DNA from: Chryseobacterium sp. Marseille-Q5410
GTDB lineage: Bacteria > Bacteroidota > Bacteroidia > Flavobacteriales > Weeksellaceae
Assembly (NCBI GenBank): GCA_946892665.1
Contig: CAMPOT010000001.1
Coordinates: forward strand, 1,116,001 to 1,180,000
Length of the DNA stretch: 64,000 nucleotides
Direction of reading: 5' to 3'
In this document: positions 26,879-34,522 of the stretch, one piece after another
How the letters are laid out: each line of letters begins with the position of its first letter
Numbering within the stretch: position 1 is the first letter of the stretch
Notes under the pieces: generated by a model
The model's database searches: none
The model's input: only the letters and a program-made list of their open reading frames with translations
What the model was told of the DNA's origin: nothing
Position numbers and translations under genes: made by a program

Positions 26879-28153
26879 TTAATGATAAAATCTTTCAAAA
26901 GTTGCTTTTTCAAGCATTTCCCGATCATCAGGATGAGAAATTTCAATAAGGGCTTTTGCTCTCTGTTTTAAATTTTTTCCGTAGAGGTAAGCGGTCCCGA
27001 ATTCGGTCACTACGTAATGTATATGGCCTCTTGTGGTTACCACGCCTGCTCCTGGTTTTAGGAACGGTACAATTCTCGGAACTCCTTTTTTTGTTCTAGA
27101 TGAAATTGCGATAATAGGTTTTCCTCCTTCGGAAAGTGCTGCGCCACGCATGAAATCCATCTGGCCACCAATTCCGCTGAATTGAAAGGTTCCGATAGAA
27201 TCTGCGCAAACTTGTCCTGTAAGATCGATCTCAATTGCTGAATTGATAGCCACCATTTTCTTGTTTTTCATGATATTGATCGGGTAATTGACATGTTCTA
27301 CATCCATGAAAGCAAATGAAGGATTGTCATCAATGTAATCATACAGTTTCTTGGTTCCAAAGGCAAAACTGGTAATGGTTCTGTTCAGGTGGGTTCCTTT
27401 ATACTTGTTATTTACGATGTCTTTTGCTACCAGATCTACAATGCCATCGCTGATCATTTCGGTGTGAATTCCTAAATCTTTGTGATTGTTCAGGCACTTT
27501 AAGACCGCATCCGGAATGGTGCCGATTCCCATTTGCAGCGTGGATCTGTCATCGATTAGTTCTGCTACATTTTTACCGATTAGCAATTCTTCTTCGCCTA
27601 CTTTTGCGCCATAATCTACCGTTAAAAGTTCCTCTTCATGCCAAACCATTTTATGTATTTTAGAAACATGAATCATCCCATCTCCATGCGTTCTTGGCAT
27701 TTTTGGATTTACCTGCGCAATAATTGTTTTTGCAGTATCTACCGCACTTCTTGCGACATCTACAGAGGTTCCTAAGGTGCAATATCCGTGTTGATCTGGT
27801 GGCGAAACGGTAATCATCGCAACATCAATTGGTAAGTGGCCTTTTTTGAAAAGCAATGGAATTTCACTTAAAAAAACAGGAACGAAATCTCCGTGATCAG
27901 AATTTACGGCATCGCGAACCGGCGTAGAAACAAATAAGGAATTAACGAAAAAATGATCTTTATATTGAGGTTTTGCAATTTCTACATTTCCCTGTTGGGT
28001 AATCGATACAAATTCTATATTGGAAAGGCGTGGCGATTGTTTTGCAAGTTCATTAATTAAAAAATTTGGAGTACATGCACTACCGTGCGAAAAAATCCTA
28101 TCTCCGCTTTTTATGAGAGATACCGCTTCTTCTGCGCTTACATATTGAATCAT
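26879..28153 (-). CDS. Acetyl-CoA hydrolase/transferase family protein
   Basis: A 424-residue member of the acetyl-CoA hydrolase / 4-hydroxybutyrate CoA-transferase family. Family motifs include the N-terminal GDRIFSHGSA, QMGIGTIPDAV and the segment with the likely catalytic Glu (GIHTEMISDG). I place the start at 28153; an in-frame TTG at 28177 lies inside a perfect promoter box and so is unlikely to be the start. It sits between hpd and hmgA, and so might act on acetoacetate or acetate from tyrosine breakdown, but this is inference from position. Confidence 0.88.
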   Translation of the reverse strand: MIQYVSAEEAVSLIKSGDRIFSHGSACTPNFLINELAKQSPRLSNIEFVSITQQGNVEIAKPQYKDHFFVNSLFVSTPVRDAVNSDHGDFVPVFLSEIPLLFKKGHLPIDVAMITVSPPDQHGYCTLGTSVDVARSAVDTAKTIIAQVNPKMPRTHGDGMIHVSKIHKMVWHEEELLTVDYGAKVGEEELLIGKNVAELIDDRSTLQMGIGTIPDAVLKCLNNHKDLGIHTEMISDGIVDLVAKDIVNNKYKGTHLNRTITSFAFGTKKLYDYIDDNPSFAFMDVEHVNYPINIMKNKKMVAINSAIEIDLTGQVCADSIGTFQFSGIGGQMDFMRGAALSEGGKPIIAISSRTKKGVPRIVPFLKPGAGVVTTRGHIHYVVTEFGTAYLYGKNLKQRAKALIEISHPDDREMLEKATFERFYH

Positions 28154-28174
28154 ATTTTCAGTTGTTTGATTTAT

Positions 28175-28182
28175 CAAATTTA
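28175..28182 (-). promoter_or_regulatory. Promoter -7 box for CoA hydrolase/transferase
   Basis: Read on the minus strand this is TAAATTTG, a perfect TAnnTTTG match. It puts transcription start near 28170 and supports translation from 28153. Confidence 0.6.
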
Positions 28183-28272
28183 CTATATTCTGTTAAGAGC
28201 CGAAATGAGGAATCTCAGCTTTTGAAGAAATTATCGCTAATTTCTGTCATGTTTTAGGAAAAAAAATAATGA

Positions 28273-29460
28273 TTATTCTTGGGAACGATCCCCTAAATAA
28301 TTATCTGAATTTTCGAGCCACGAAGTCGCATATGAAGGATCTTCTACTTTCATTGCTTCTTCGGTAAGCTTCAACGGACGGAATGGATCAACCATGACAG
28401 CGTATTCTTCGGTAAATTTTTTGCCAATGCTGCGTTCCATTGCTCCCGGATGCGGACCATGTACAATTCCTCCGGGATGTAGGGTAAAATCCATCAAATC
28501 GATATGATTTCTGCTCATGAAATCGCCTTCGGTGTAAAAAAGAACTTCGTCCGAATCAATATTCGAGTGATTGTAAGGAGCCGGAATCGCAAGTGGATGA
28601 TAATCATACATTCTTGCTACAAACGAACAAACTACGAAGTTGTGCGCCTCGAAAGTTTGATGAATTGGCGGTGGTAGGTGAACTCGACCGGTAATAGGTT
28701 CGAAATTTTTGATATTAAATTTAAAAGGGTAAAAGAATCCGTCCCAGCCGACCACATCGAAAGGATGACTTGCATATACGAAATCCCAAATTTGGTTTTC
28801 TTTTTTTACTTTGATCGTGAATTCACCTTTTTCATCTTTGGGCTCTACGAAAGTTGGCGCAATGATATCTCTTTCGCAAAAGGGAGAATGTTCCAGAAGT
28901 TGCCCAAATTCGTTTCGATAACGTTTTGGGGTGTAAATAGGAGAGTGCGCTTCAATAAAGAAAATTACATTATTCTCGTTTTCAAATTCTATTTGATAAA
29001 TGGTTCCACGAGGAATAATAAGGTAATCTCCCACGGAAAATTCCAAATTTCCAACAAAAGTTTTCAGCGTTCCTTTACCTTCATGAATAAAGAGTAATTC
29101 GTCGCATTCCGCATTTTTGTAGAAATATTCGGTGGATTTTCGTGGTTTTGCCAATCCCATTTTCAGATCATTGTTCAGCAAAAGTACTTTTCGGCTGTCC
29201 AGGTAGTCGTTTTCTGCAGTGATATTCATCCCTTTAAGCATTCTGGGAGTCACATTTTTTTCAATTGCAATTTTCGGCGTCACATCTTTAGGTTCGCTGA
29301 TGGATTTGATTTGCGTTGGACGATGAATATGATAGAGTAGGGAAGAAATTCCGTGAAAACCTTCGGTACCAAACAATTGTTCGTAATAAAATTGGTCATT
29401 TTCAGACTTGAAAATGGTGTGTCTTTTCTGAGGTATTTTTCCGGAATGGTGATATCTCAT
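28273..29460 (-). CDS. hmgA: Homogentisate 1,2-dioxygenase
   Basis: A 395-residue cupin-fold iron dioxygenase that opens the homogentisate ring to maleylacetoacetate. Visible landmarks are the N-terminal YHHSGKIPQKRHT, the cupin segments around FSVGDYLIIPRGTIYQIEF, and the iron-site region HPGGIVHGPHPGAMERS. It is the first gene of the minus-strand tyrosine cluster. Its product would need isomerisation to fumarylacetoacetate, but no maleylacetoacetate isomerase gene is present here. Confidence 0.95.
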   Translation of the reverse strand: MRYHHSGKIPQKRHTIFKSENDQFYYEQLFGTEGFHGISSLLYHIHRPTQIKSISEPKDVTPKIAIEKNVTPRMLKGMNITAENDYLDSRKVLLLNNDLKMGLAKPRKSTEYFYKNAECDELLFIHEGKGTLKTFVGNLEFSVGDYLIIPRGTIYQIEFENENNVIFFIEAHSPIYTPKRYRNEFGQLLEHSPFCERDIIAPTFVEPKDEKGEFTIKVKKENQIWDFVYASHPFDVVGWDGFFYPFKFNIKNFEPITGRVHLPPPIHQTFEAHNFVVCSFVARMYDYHPLAIPAPYNHSNIDSDEVLFYTEGDFMSRNHIDLMDFTLHPGGIVHGPHPGAMERSIGKKFTEEYAVMVDPFRPLKLTEEAMKVEDPSYATSWLENSDNYLGDRSQE

Positions 29461-29583
29461 TTTATTTACTTTTTAATTATCGTAAATTTAATGAAATTTT
29501 CCTGATCTTGATGGAATGTATATATCTGCTTTGTTGTCAGATATTTAATGGTCAAAAAATCAAAAGAAAAAGGATGTTGATTT

Positions 29584-30126
29584 TTATTCGAAAGTCATCA
29601 TCGGCTCATAAAAATCTTCTTCCATCACACCAAATTGCTGACAGAGAAGCTGAATTCCATTGATATTTTTTAGGAGATCTTCATCTTTTGAAATTAAAGG
29701 GATATTTCCCATATCAGTATGCAAGATAAAATTTTCGCCTGATTTACTAAATTCGGTTGGTAAGAAAGCAAGTTTACGGAAATAATTTTCTGCTTTTTCA
29801 ATAAATATTTCTTCGTTTTCAGGATAAATCAAAACTCCGCCGGCTGTTATGTTTTCCACAATTGAAAGCAAATGATCGGAACTCATTTCCTCTGAAATTA
29901 AAATGATATTCGGTTCAAAATCCATCACTTTTTGAGCATCATCAGTTGCCAAAATTACAAAATCGCTGTTTGAAACTCGGTTTTCTCCATTCATTAGAGA
30001 AAAATCATATTCTTTTCCTAAAAAATCTAGTGCGTGAAAAACTAATTTAACAATAGAAAACTGAGATGTATAAAGTACTACACGAGTTTTTTTTGTAGAA
30101 TATTGCAAAATTTCTGAAAAGGTCAT
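29584..30126 (-). CDS. Mur-ligase-like fragment, unknown function
   Basis: A 180-residue protein with alternating strands and helices. The C-terminal part (NINGIQLLCQQFGVMEEDF and the following MMTFE) resembles the end of the Mur-ligase central domain (usual form N-x-LAAI-x-AA plus a short helix), and the middle (NFILHTDMGNIPLIS) fits the preceding strands. The ATP-binding loop GTxGKT of Mur ligases is absent, so ligase activity is not expected. It is the last gene of a four-gene minus-strand run. The relationship is an inference from motif shape only. Confidence 0.6.
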   Translation of the reverse strand: MTFSEILQYSTKKTRVVLYTSQFSIVKLVFHALDFLGKEYDFSLMNGENRVSNSDFVILATDDAQKVMDFEPNIILISEEMSSDHLLSIVENITAGGVLIYPENEEIFIEKAENYFRKLAFLPTEFSKSGENFILHTDMGNIPLISKDEDLLKNINGIQLLCQQFGVMEEDFYEPMMTFE

Positions 30127-30143
30127 TGTCTTTGATCGAAAAG

Positions 30144-30581
30144 TTATGAAGTAGCGTTGATTTTATTTTTGATGATTTCCTGAAAAACCGAAGTTATGTT
30201 GTTCCAACGGTTTTTATCGCCTTCCATAATCATCGATGCATCGGATTTGCTTCCCGATTGGTTCCCGACTTTTACATTAATGCTTGTAGAAATATTGTCG
30301 TACACTTTCTGATAATCTTCGCGAATCATCCGGAAATTGTTTTGCGAAAGTACATATTCAATTTTTTTGCGCTCTTCGGCTGTTATTTTGAAATCTTTTT
30401 TGACTTTCTTACCCTGTCCTTCGAAAGAATAATGCGCATTATGCCCTTTGATTAAAAGGTTTTCGTAGATCGGAGCAAAACCGCCGCTTCGAGAATAGCT
30501 GTAATCGAAATCAGAATATTTCTTCTGCGAGTTACACGCAGCTAAAATTACAAATATGAATATTGCAATAATTTTTTTCAT
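30144..30581 (-). CDS. Small lipoprotein, unknown function
   Basis: A 145-residue protein with a lipoprotein signal whose lipobox ends LAAC at residue 16. The mature part is rich in Lys, Ser and Tyr, with a mixed helix-strand pattern. It lies 11 bases after the acyltransferase gene and 17 bases before the Mur-like gene, so all four genes from 32045 down to 29584 look like one operon. I do not recognise the family. Confidence 0.72.
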   Translation of the reverse strand: MKKIIAIFIFVILAACNSQKKYSDFDYSYSRSGGFAPIYENLLIKGHNAHYSFEGQGKKVKKDFKITAEERKKIEYVLSQNNFRMIREDYQKVYDNISTSINVKVGNQSGSKSDASMIMEGDKNRWNNITSVFQEIIKNKINATS

Positions 30582-30592
30582 TAAGAAAATTT

Positions 30593-31390
30593 TTAAGATT
30601 TTACAGTAGCTTTTTGAGCTTTCAAGGTTTCATCATATTCGTGTAGAATGTTGAAATCTTCGGTCTGTTCGATGGCGACCATTATTTTATTCAGAATGGT
30701 TTGTGCATCATCGTTATCATAATCAATATCTAAGGGCTTTTTAAATTCCATGGTAGGTTTTACACCTGTTACTTTTACTCGCAAACCTTTTTTATCGAAA
30801 GCCCTTCTAAAACCATTAATTTTAATAGGAATCACGATCGGTCTTTGGTTTTTTACCAACTTAGCGGTTCCTTTTCTTCCCTGTGCAAAAGCCGAGGTTG
30901 TTCCTTGTGGGAAAGTGATTACCCAGCCGTTATCCAATGCTTTCATGATATTTTCAACCTCGGTTAAATCTACCATTCTATTCACATTTTGTCCCTCTGC
31001 GCGCCAAGTTCTTTTTACGGTCACAGCGCCTGCAAGTTTGAAGATTTTGGTCATCAACCCTTTATTCATTGTTTCTTCGGCAGCTACATAATAAAAATCT
31101 ACTTTCGGATTCAGCAGGTAAACAGGATTTTTAATGGAATTAAGGTAACCATTGTTCACCGCGCAAAAAGCATGATACATCGCCGCTACATCTGCAAAAT
31201 ACGTTTGGTGATTAGAAACGAAAAGAACATTGGAATCCGGAAGATTTACCAGATTTTCGGTTCCGGAAATTTTAAGTTTATTAAAACCATTAAATCTTCT
31301 GTAAGACACGATCCCCAGAATGAAAATGATGAGCCTTTTTAGGAAATACAGATTACCAAATGCATCCGTGAAAATATTTTTCTTCGCCAT
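30593..31390 (-). CDS. PlsC-like 1-acylglycerol-3-phosphate acyltransferase family
   Basis: A 265-residue protein of the PlsC acyltransferase family with an N-terminal membrane-associated helix (about residues 18-32). The catalytic block is present as NHQTYFAD, but His61 and Asp67 are separated by five residues rather than the usual four, and the glycerol-phosphate-binding block is FPQGTTS instead of FPEGTRS. It may therefore use a different acceptor lipid. It lies between the NUDIX hydrolase and lipoprotein genes in a tight operon. Confidence 0.8.
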   Translation of the reverse strand: MAKKNIFTDAFGNLYFLKRLIIFILGIVSYRRFNGFNKLKISGTENLVNLPDSNVLFVSNHQTYFADVAAMYHAFCAVNNGYLNSIKNPVYLLNPKVDFYYVAAEETMNKGLMTKIFKLAGAVTVKRTWRAEGQNVNRMVDLTEVENIMKALDNGWVITFPQGTTSAFAQGRKGTAKLVKNQRPIVIPIKINGFRRAFDKKGLRVKVTGVKPTMEFKKPLDIDYDNDDAQTILNKIMVAIEQTEDFNILHEYDETLKAQKATVKS

Positions 31391-31415
31391 TATCAGTTTA
31401 TCATAATCTGCGAAT

Positions 31416-32045
31416 TTACAAATTTTTCATTAATGTACTGAATTCACTTAAAATCATTGAAGTTGCTCCCCAAATAATATATCCGTTGAAGTTGATTACC
31501 GGAACTTCAATCCCTCCGGAACTTGGCAAAACCATCATTTCCGGACTGTCGGAAAGCGAGAGGATAGAGGAAACCGGAAACTCAATTAATTCGACGGCTT
31601 CGCTCTTTTGTAGAATAAATTCAGGGTTTTTCTTAGTATAGGAGATGAATGGTCTTACATAAAAATTGCTTGGCGGAATGTAGATAGGCGACATTTCCCG
31701 AATAATACGGATGTAATGTTCTTCAATTCCCATTTCTTCGGCAGTTTCGCGTTTTGCGGTTGCTTCAAAATTAAGATCGTTTTCTTCTTTTTTTCCACCC
31801 GGAAGTGATATTTGGCCACTATGACGGTCGCGCTGGTTCGTGCTTCTCACCATCAATGGGAAATGCCATTCATTGTTTTTCAGGTAAAGAACAATATTTA
31901 CCGCCGCAAATTTCGGGTTTTTGGTAAGAATTTCGTCATAAGAAAATACGGGTCGATATGGTGGCGAATAAATTGCGTGGGCATTTTCGCCTAAAAGTTC
32001 CGCAGTTTGTATTTTTTTTACTAAATCTCGTCCATATAATTCCAT
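31416..32045 (-). CDS. NUDIX hydrolase, CoA pyrophosphatase type
   Basis: A 209-residue NUDIX protein. The CoA-specific upstream motif is seen as STNQRDRHSGQISLPGG, and the NUDIX helix ends RETAEEMG. This combination is typical of the NudL/UPF0035 group, which splits coenzyme A and its derivatives into 4'-phosphopantetheine and 3',5'-ADP. It is the first gene of the four-gene run. A perfect TATATTTG box ends 5 bases before the ATG, so its mRNA may be leaderless. Confidence 0.88.
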   Translation of the reverse strand: MELYGRDLVKKIQTAELLGENAHAIYSPPYRPVFSYDEILTKNPKFAAVNIVLYLKNNEWHFPLMVRSTNQRDRHSGQISLPGGKKEENDLNFEATAKRETAEEMGIEEHYIRIIREMSPIYIPPSNFYVRPFISYTKKNPEFILQKSEAVELIEFPVSSILSLSDSPEMMVLPSSGGIEVPVINFNGYIIWGATSMILSEFSTLMKNL

Positions 32046-32049
32046 ATCC

Positions 32050-32057
32050 CAAATATA
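32050..32057 (-). promoter_or_regulatory. Promoter -7 box at NUDIX gene start
   Basis: Minus-strand TATATTTG, a perfect TAnnTTTG match, lies directly in front of the ATG at 32045. Transcription would begin at or next to the start codon. Confidence 0.55.
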
Positions 32058-32137
32058 GGAAATTGAGGATGGAATTTGTTTTAAATAGATGTTAAAATTG
32101 TGCGGTTTTCAATTGATTTGTTATCATTAAACCAAAA

Positions 32138-32168
32138 AAAAACTCCCGAAAATTTTCGAGAGTTTTGA
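32138..32168 (-). terminator. Intrinsic terminator after RNase G/E
   Basis: AAACTC-CGAAAA pairs with TTTTCG-GAGTTT in a compact palindrome. On the minus strand the T run follows, about 40 bases after the RNase gene stop codon. Confidence 0.75.
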
Positions 32169-32206
32169 ATTTTTATAAAAAGAGGGATTTTCTGAGTTTC
32201 AAATTT

Positions 32207-33766
32207 TTAGTTCGAATAACTCATTAATTCTTCTTTTTTCGAGTTGATAATCTTGTATTCCAGGTATTTGAAGGAATCTCTTGGGATGATGGTGACCCAC
32301 TTTTTGTACCTTAAAAACCATTTCATTTGGGTGCTTATTAAACCTTTAGTAAGATAAGCTTCCACAAATGGGTGAACATGTAAGAAGATTTTGCCTTTTT
32401 CCTTTTGGATGATGTTTCGAATGACTTCTTCCATACGCTCTACCACAACGATTGGGGCCAAGATTTCGCCGTCAATATTTGGGTTTTCTTCTTTAGTTTC
32501 TATTTGTTTTTCGGGACGCGTTCTTTGTCGCGTGATTTGGATGAGTCCGAATTTGCTAGGTGGTAAAATTTTGTGTCGCGCTTTGTCGCGGCTCATTTCT
32601 GATTTCAGGTGTTCGTATAAATCTTTTCGGTGGTCAGCGTTGATCATGTCGATAAAATCAACAACGATAATTCCGCCCATATCGCGAAGTCTGAGTTGGC
32701 GAGCAATCTCTGTAGCGGCCATTTTGTTCACAGTCAATGCGTGTTCTTTGCTTGCTGAATTTCCAGATGAAATGTTGTTTCCGGAGTTTACATCGATCAC
32801 ATGTAGTGCTTCGGTGTGTTCGATGACCAAATAGGCGCCTTTAGAACTTGGAATATTTACGTGCTTGCCGAAACTTTGTTTCAATTGTTTTTCTACGTTG
32901 TAATATTCCATCAGCGGAATTGGTTTGTCGTAAAATTGTACGATATTTTTCCTTTCCGGAGCGATAACTTCCAGGTAAGCTTCCATATCGTTCACCATTT
33001 GCTCGTCATCACAAATAATAGAAACGAAATCTGCATTGAAATTGTCGCGAAGAATCGCAGAAGCTTTATCCTCTTCACTTAAAATCTTGCTTGGAACTTT
33101 GTTTTTTTGTAGATTTTTGAAGGTTGTTTCCCATTTTTGCACCAATTGATTCATGTCATTGTGCAGTTCGGCTACTTTTTTACCTTCGGCTACGGTTCTG
33201 ATGATCACTCCGAATCCTTCTGGTTTAATGCTTTCAATTAACGTTCGTAAACGTTCTCTTTCCTCAGCATTGCTGATTTTTTTGGAAATGGAAACACTTT
33301 TATCGAAAGGAATCAGTACTAGAAATCTTCCTGTCAAAGAAATTTGGGTTGAAATTCTAGGGCCTTTTGTTGAAATCGGTTCTTTGGTGATTTGCAAGAT
33401 TACGCTATCGTCTTTGGCGAGTACCTTGTCTATTGCACCATTTTTGTTGATTTCTGGTTGAATTTCGAAGTTTTTCAGCGAAGAGTTCTGCTGCTTTTTA
33501 GCGAGCGTGTCTTTAAGAAATTTTTTATACGTGAGAAATTGTGGTCCCAAATCCTGATAGTGCAAGAAAGCATCTTTTTCGTAACCTATGCTTACAAAAG
33601 CAGCGTTGAGGTTGGGAGCCAGTTTTTTTACCTTACCAATAAATAAATCCCCAACTACGAAGTCGCTTTTGTCTTCCTGCTCGTGTAATTCGAACAGCCG
33701 ACCGTCTTCGAGTAGGGCGATTTTGGAGTGCTCATCTTCATGTGAAATAATCAGTTCTTTCTTCAT
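32207..33766 (-). CDS. rng: Ribonuclease E/G family protein
   Basis: A 519-residue endoribonuclease of the RNase E/G family, which processes rRNA and decays mRNA. An S1 RNA-binding domain begins near residue 35 (GDLFIGKVKKLAPNLNAAFV). The catalytic region includes HVIDVNSGN and IIVVDFIDMINADHR, with the two metal-binding Asp residues. The Zn-link cysteine pair (CPxC) expected after the ITRQRTRPE motif is absent. The length is close to RNase G, with no long RNase E scaffold tail. Confidence 0.92.
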   Translation of the reverse strand: MKKELIISHEDEHSKIALLEDGRLFELHEQEDKSDFVVGDLFIGKVKKLAPNLNAAFVSIGYEKDAFLHYQDLGPQFLTYKKFLKDTLAKKQQNSSLKNFEIQPEINKNGAIDKVLAKDDSVILQITKEPISTKGPRISTQISLTGRFLVLIPFDKSVSISKKISNAEERERLRTLIESIKPEGFGVIIRTVAEGKKVAELHNDMNQLVQKWETTFKNLQKNKVPSKILSEEDKASAILRDNFNADFVSIICDDEQMVNDMEAYLEVIAPERKNIVQFYDKPIPLMEYYNVEKQLKQSFGKHVNIPSSKGAYLVIEHTEALHVIDVNSGNNISSGNSASKEHALTVNKMAATEIARQLRLRDMGGIIVVDFIDMINADHRKDLYEHLKSEMSRDKARHKILPPSKFGLIQITRQRTRPEKQIETKEENPNIDGEILAPIVVVERMEEVIRNIIQKEKGKIFLHVHPFVEAYLTKGLISTQMKWFLRYKKWVTIIPRDSFKYLEYKIINSKKEELMSYSN

Positions 33767-33977
33767 TGTTGAGTTAAGGAATTAAAAAATTTAGAGGGAT
33801 AGTCAATAAAAATTTCTGTATTTTATAGCTATTTTTAAAAATTATTTAATTGTTTTTTTTTTATTGCTTAATGATGTTTTATCTTTCTATAGGATATTTG
33901 AAAAGATTGATTAATGGGAAATTCTTGTGAGAAAAATAGTCAGTGATTTGATGAGTTTTCAAATTTTAGATAAAACA

Positions 33978-34027
33978 AAAATATAGTTGGTGAGGTTTTA
34001 TGAATATAAAAACACCAACTATATTGT
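33978..34027 (-). terminator. Terminator hairpin after the bS22-like gene
   Basis: A perfect 13-base inverted repeat: AATATAGTTGGTG (33980-33992) and CACCAACTATATT (34013-34025). On the minus strand it is followed by TTTTGTTTTA and starts 25 bases after the small gene's stop codon. Confidence 0.8.
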
Positions 34028-34049
34028 TATATTGTAAATCGCGAAGAGA

Positions 34050-34139
34050 TTATTTTTTCTTGTGTCTGTTCGCTCTTCTTCTTTTCTTTCTTTTGTGAGT
34101 TGCAACCTTGTGTCTCTTTCTTTTCTTTCCGCTTGGCAT
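34050..34139 (-). CDS. bS22-like / AURKAIP1-COX24 domain small ribosomal protein
   Basis: A 29-codon gene running from ATG (34139) to TAA (34052-34050). The product begins MPSGKKRKRHKVATHKRKK, continues with RRR and ANRHKKK, and contains almost only basic residues. This matches the tiny Bacteroidota protein annotated with the AURKAIP1/COX24 domain and related to ribosomal protein bS22 and mitochondrial mS38. It would bind 16S rRNA in the small subunit. It lies between HU and RNase G/E, with its own terminator. Confidence 0.9.
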   Translation of the reverse strand: MPSGKKRKRHKVATHKRKKRRRANRHKKK

Positions 34140-34184
34140 AATTTATAAATTTTTAATTTGTAACTTATCTTTTTGTTCAGTTTA

Positions 34185-34475
34185 CTATTTAATTGCTACT
34201 TTGGTTTTCACCTTCTCAACGAATGTTTTTGATGGTTTGAAAGCCGGGATATTGTGAGCTGGGATTTCAATTGCTGTGTTTTTAGAAATGTTTCTTCCCG
34301 TTTTTGCTGCTCTGGTTTTGATTACAAATGATCCGAATCCTCTTAAATAAACATTGTCGCCATTATACATTGAAGTTCTGATTTCCTGCATGAACGCCTC
34401 TACAACTTTCTGTGTCTCATTCTTTTCAGTTCCCAATTTATTTGAGATGGTGTTCACCAATTCTGCCTTTGTCAT
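34185..34475 (-). CDS. HU-family DNA-binding protein
   Basis: A 96-residue nucleoid protein. Features are the N-terminal helices (MTKAELVNTISNKLG), the conserved GFGSFVIKTRAAKTGRN strand leading to the DNA-clasping arm, and IPAHNIPAFKPSKTFVEKV near the end. HU/IHF-type dimers bend DNA. A perfect TATATTTG promoter box lies 30 bases upstream. The start at 34475 gives the normal HU length. The divergent mutY gene begins about 47 bases away. Confidence 0.93.
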   Translation of the reverse strand: MTKAELVNTISNKLGTEKNETQKVVEAFMQEIRTSMYNGDNVYLRGFGSFVIKTRAAKTGRNISKNTAIEIPAHNIPAFKPSKTFVEKVKTKVAIK

Positions 34476-34504
34476 TTCCTTTATTTATTTATATTTTTGG
34501 TGTG

Positions 34505-34512
34505 CAAATATA
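34505..34512 (-). promoter_or_regulatory. Promoter -7 box for the HU gene
   Basis: Minus-strand TATATTTG, a perfect TAnnTTTG match, would give a leader of about 25 bases before the ATG at 34475. It lies within 20 bases of the divergent mutY start codon. Confidence 0.6.
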
Positions 34513-34522
34513 AGAACATTTT

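Noticed and set aside
26741-26971. 76-codon plus-strand frame overlapping the CoA hydrolase/transferase end
   Set aside because: It overlaps a strong minus-strand gene and its terminator, and the product looks like an unrelated shadow frame.
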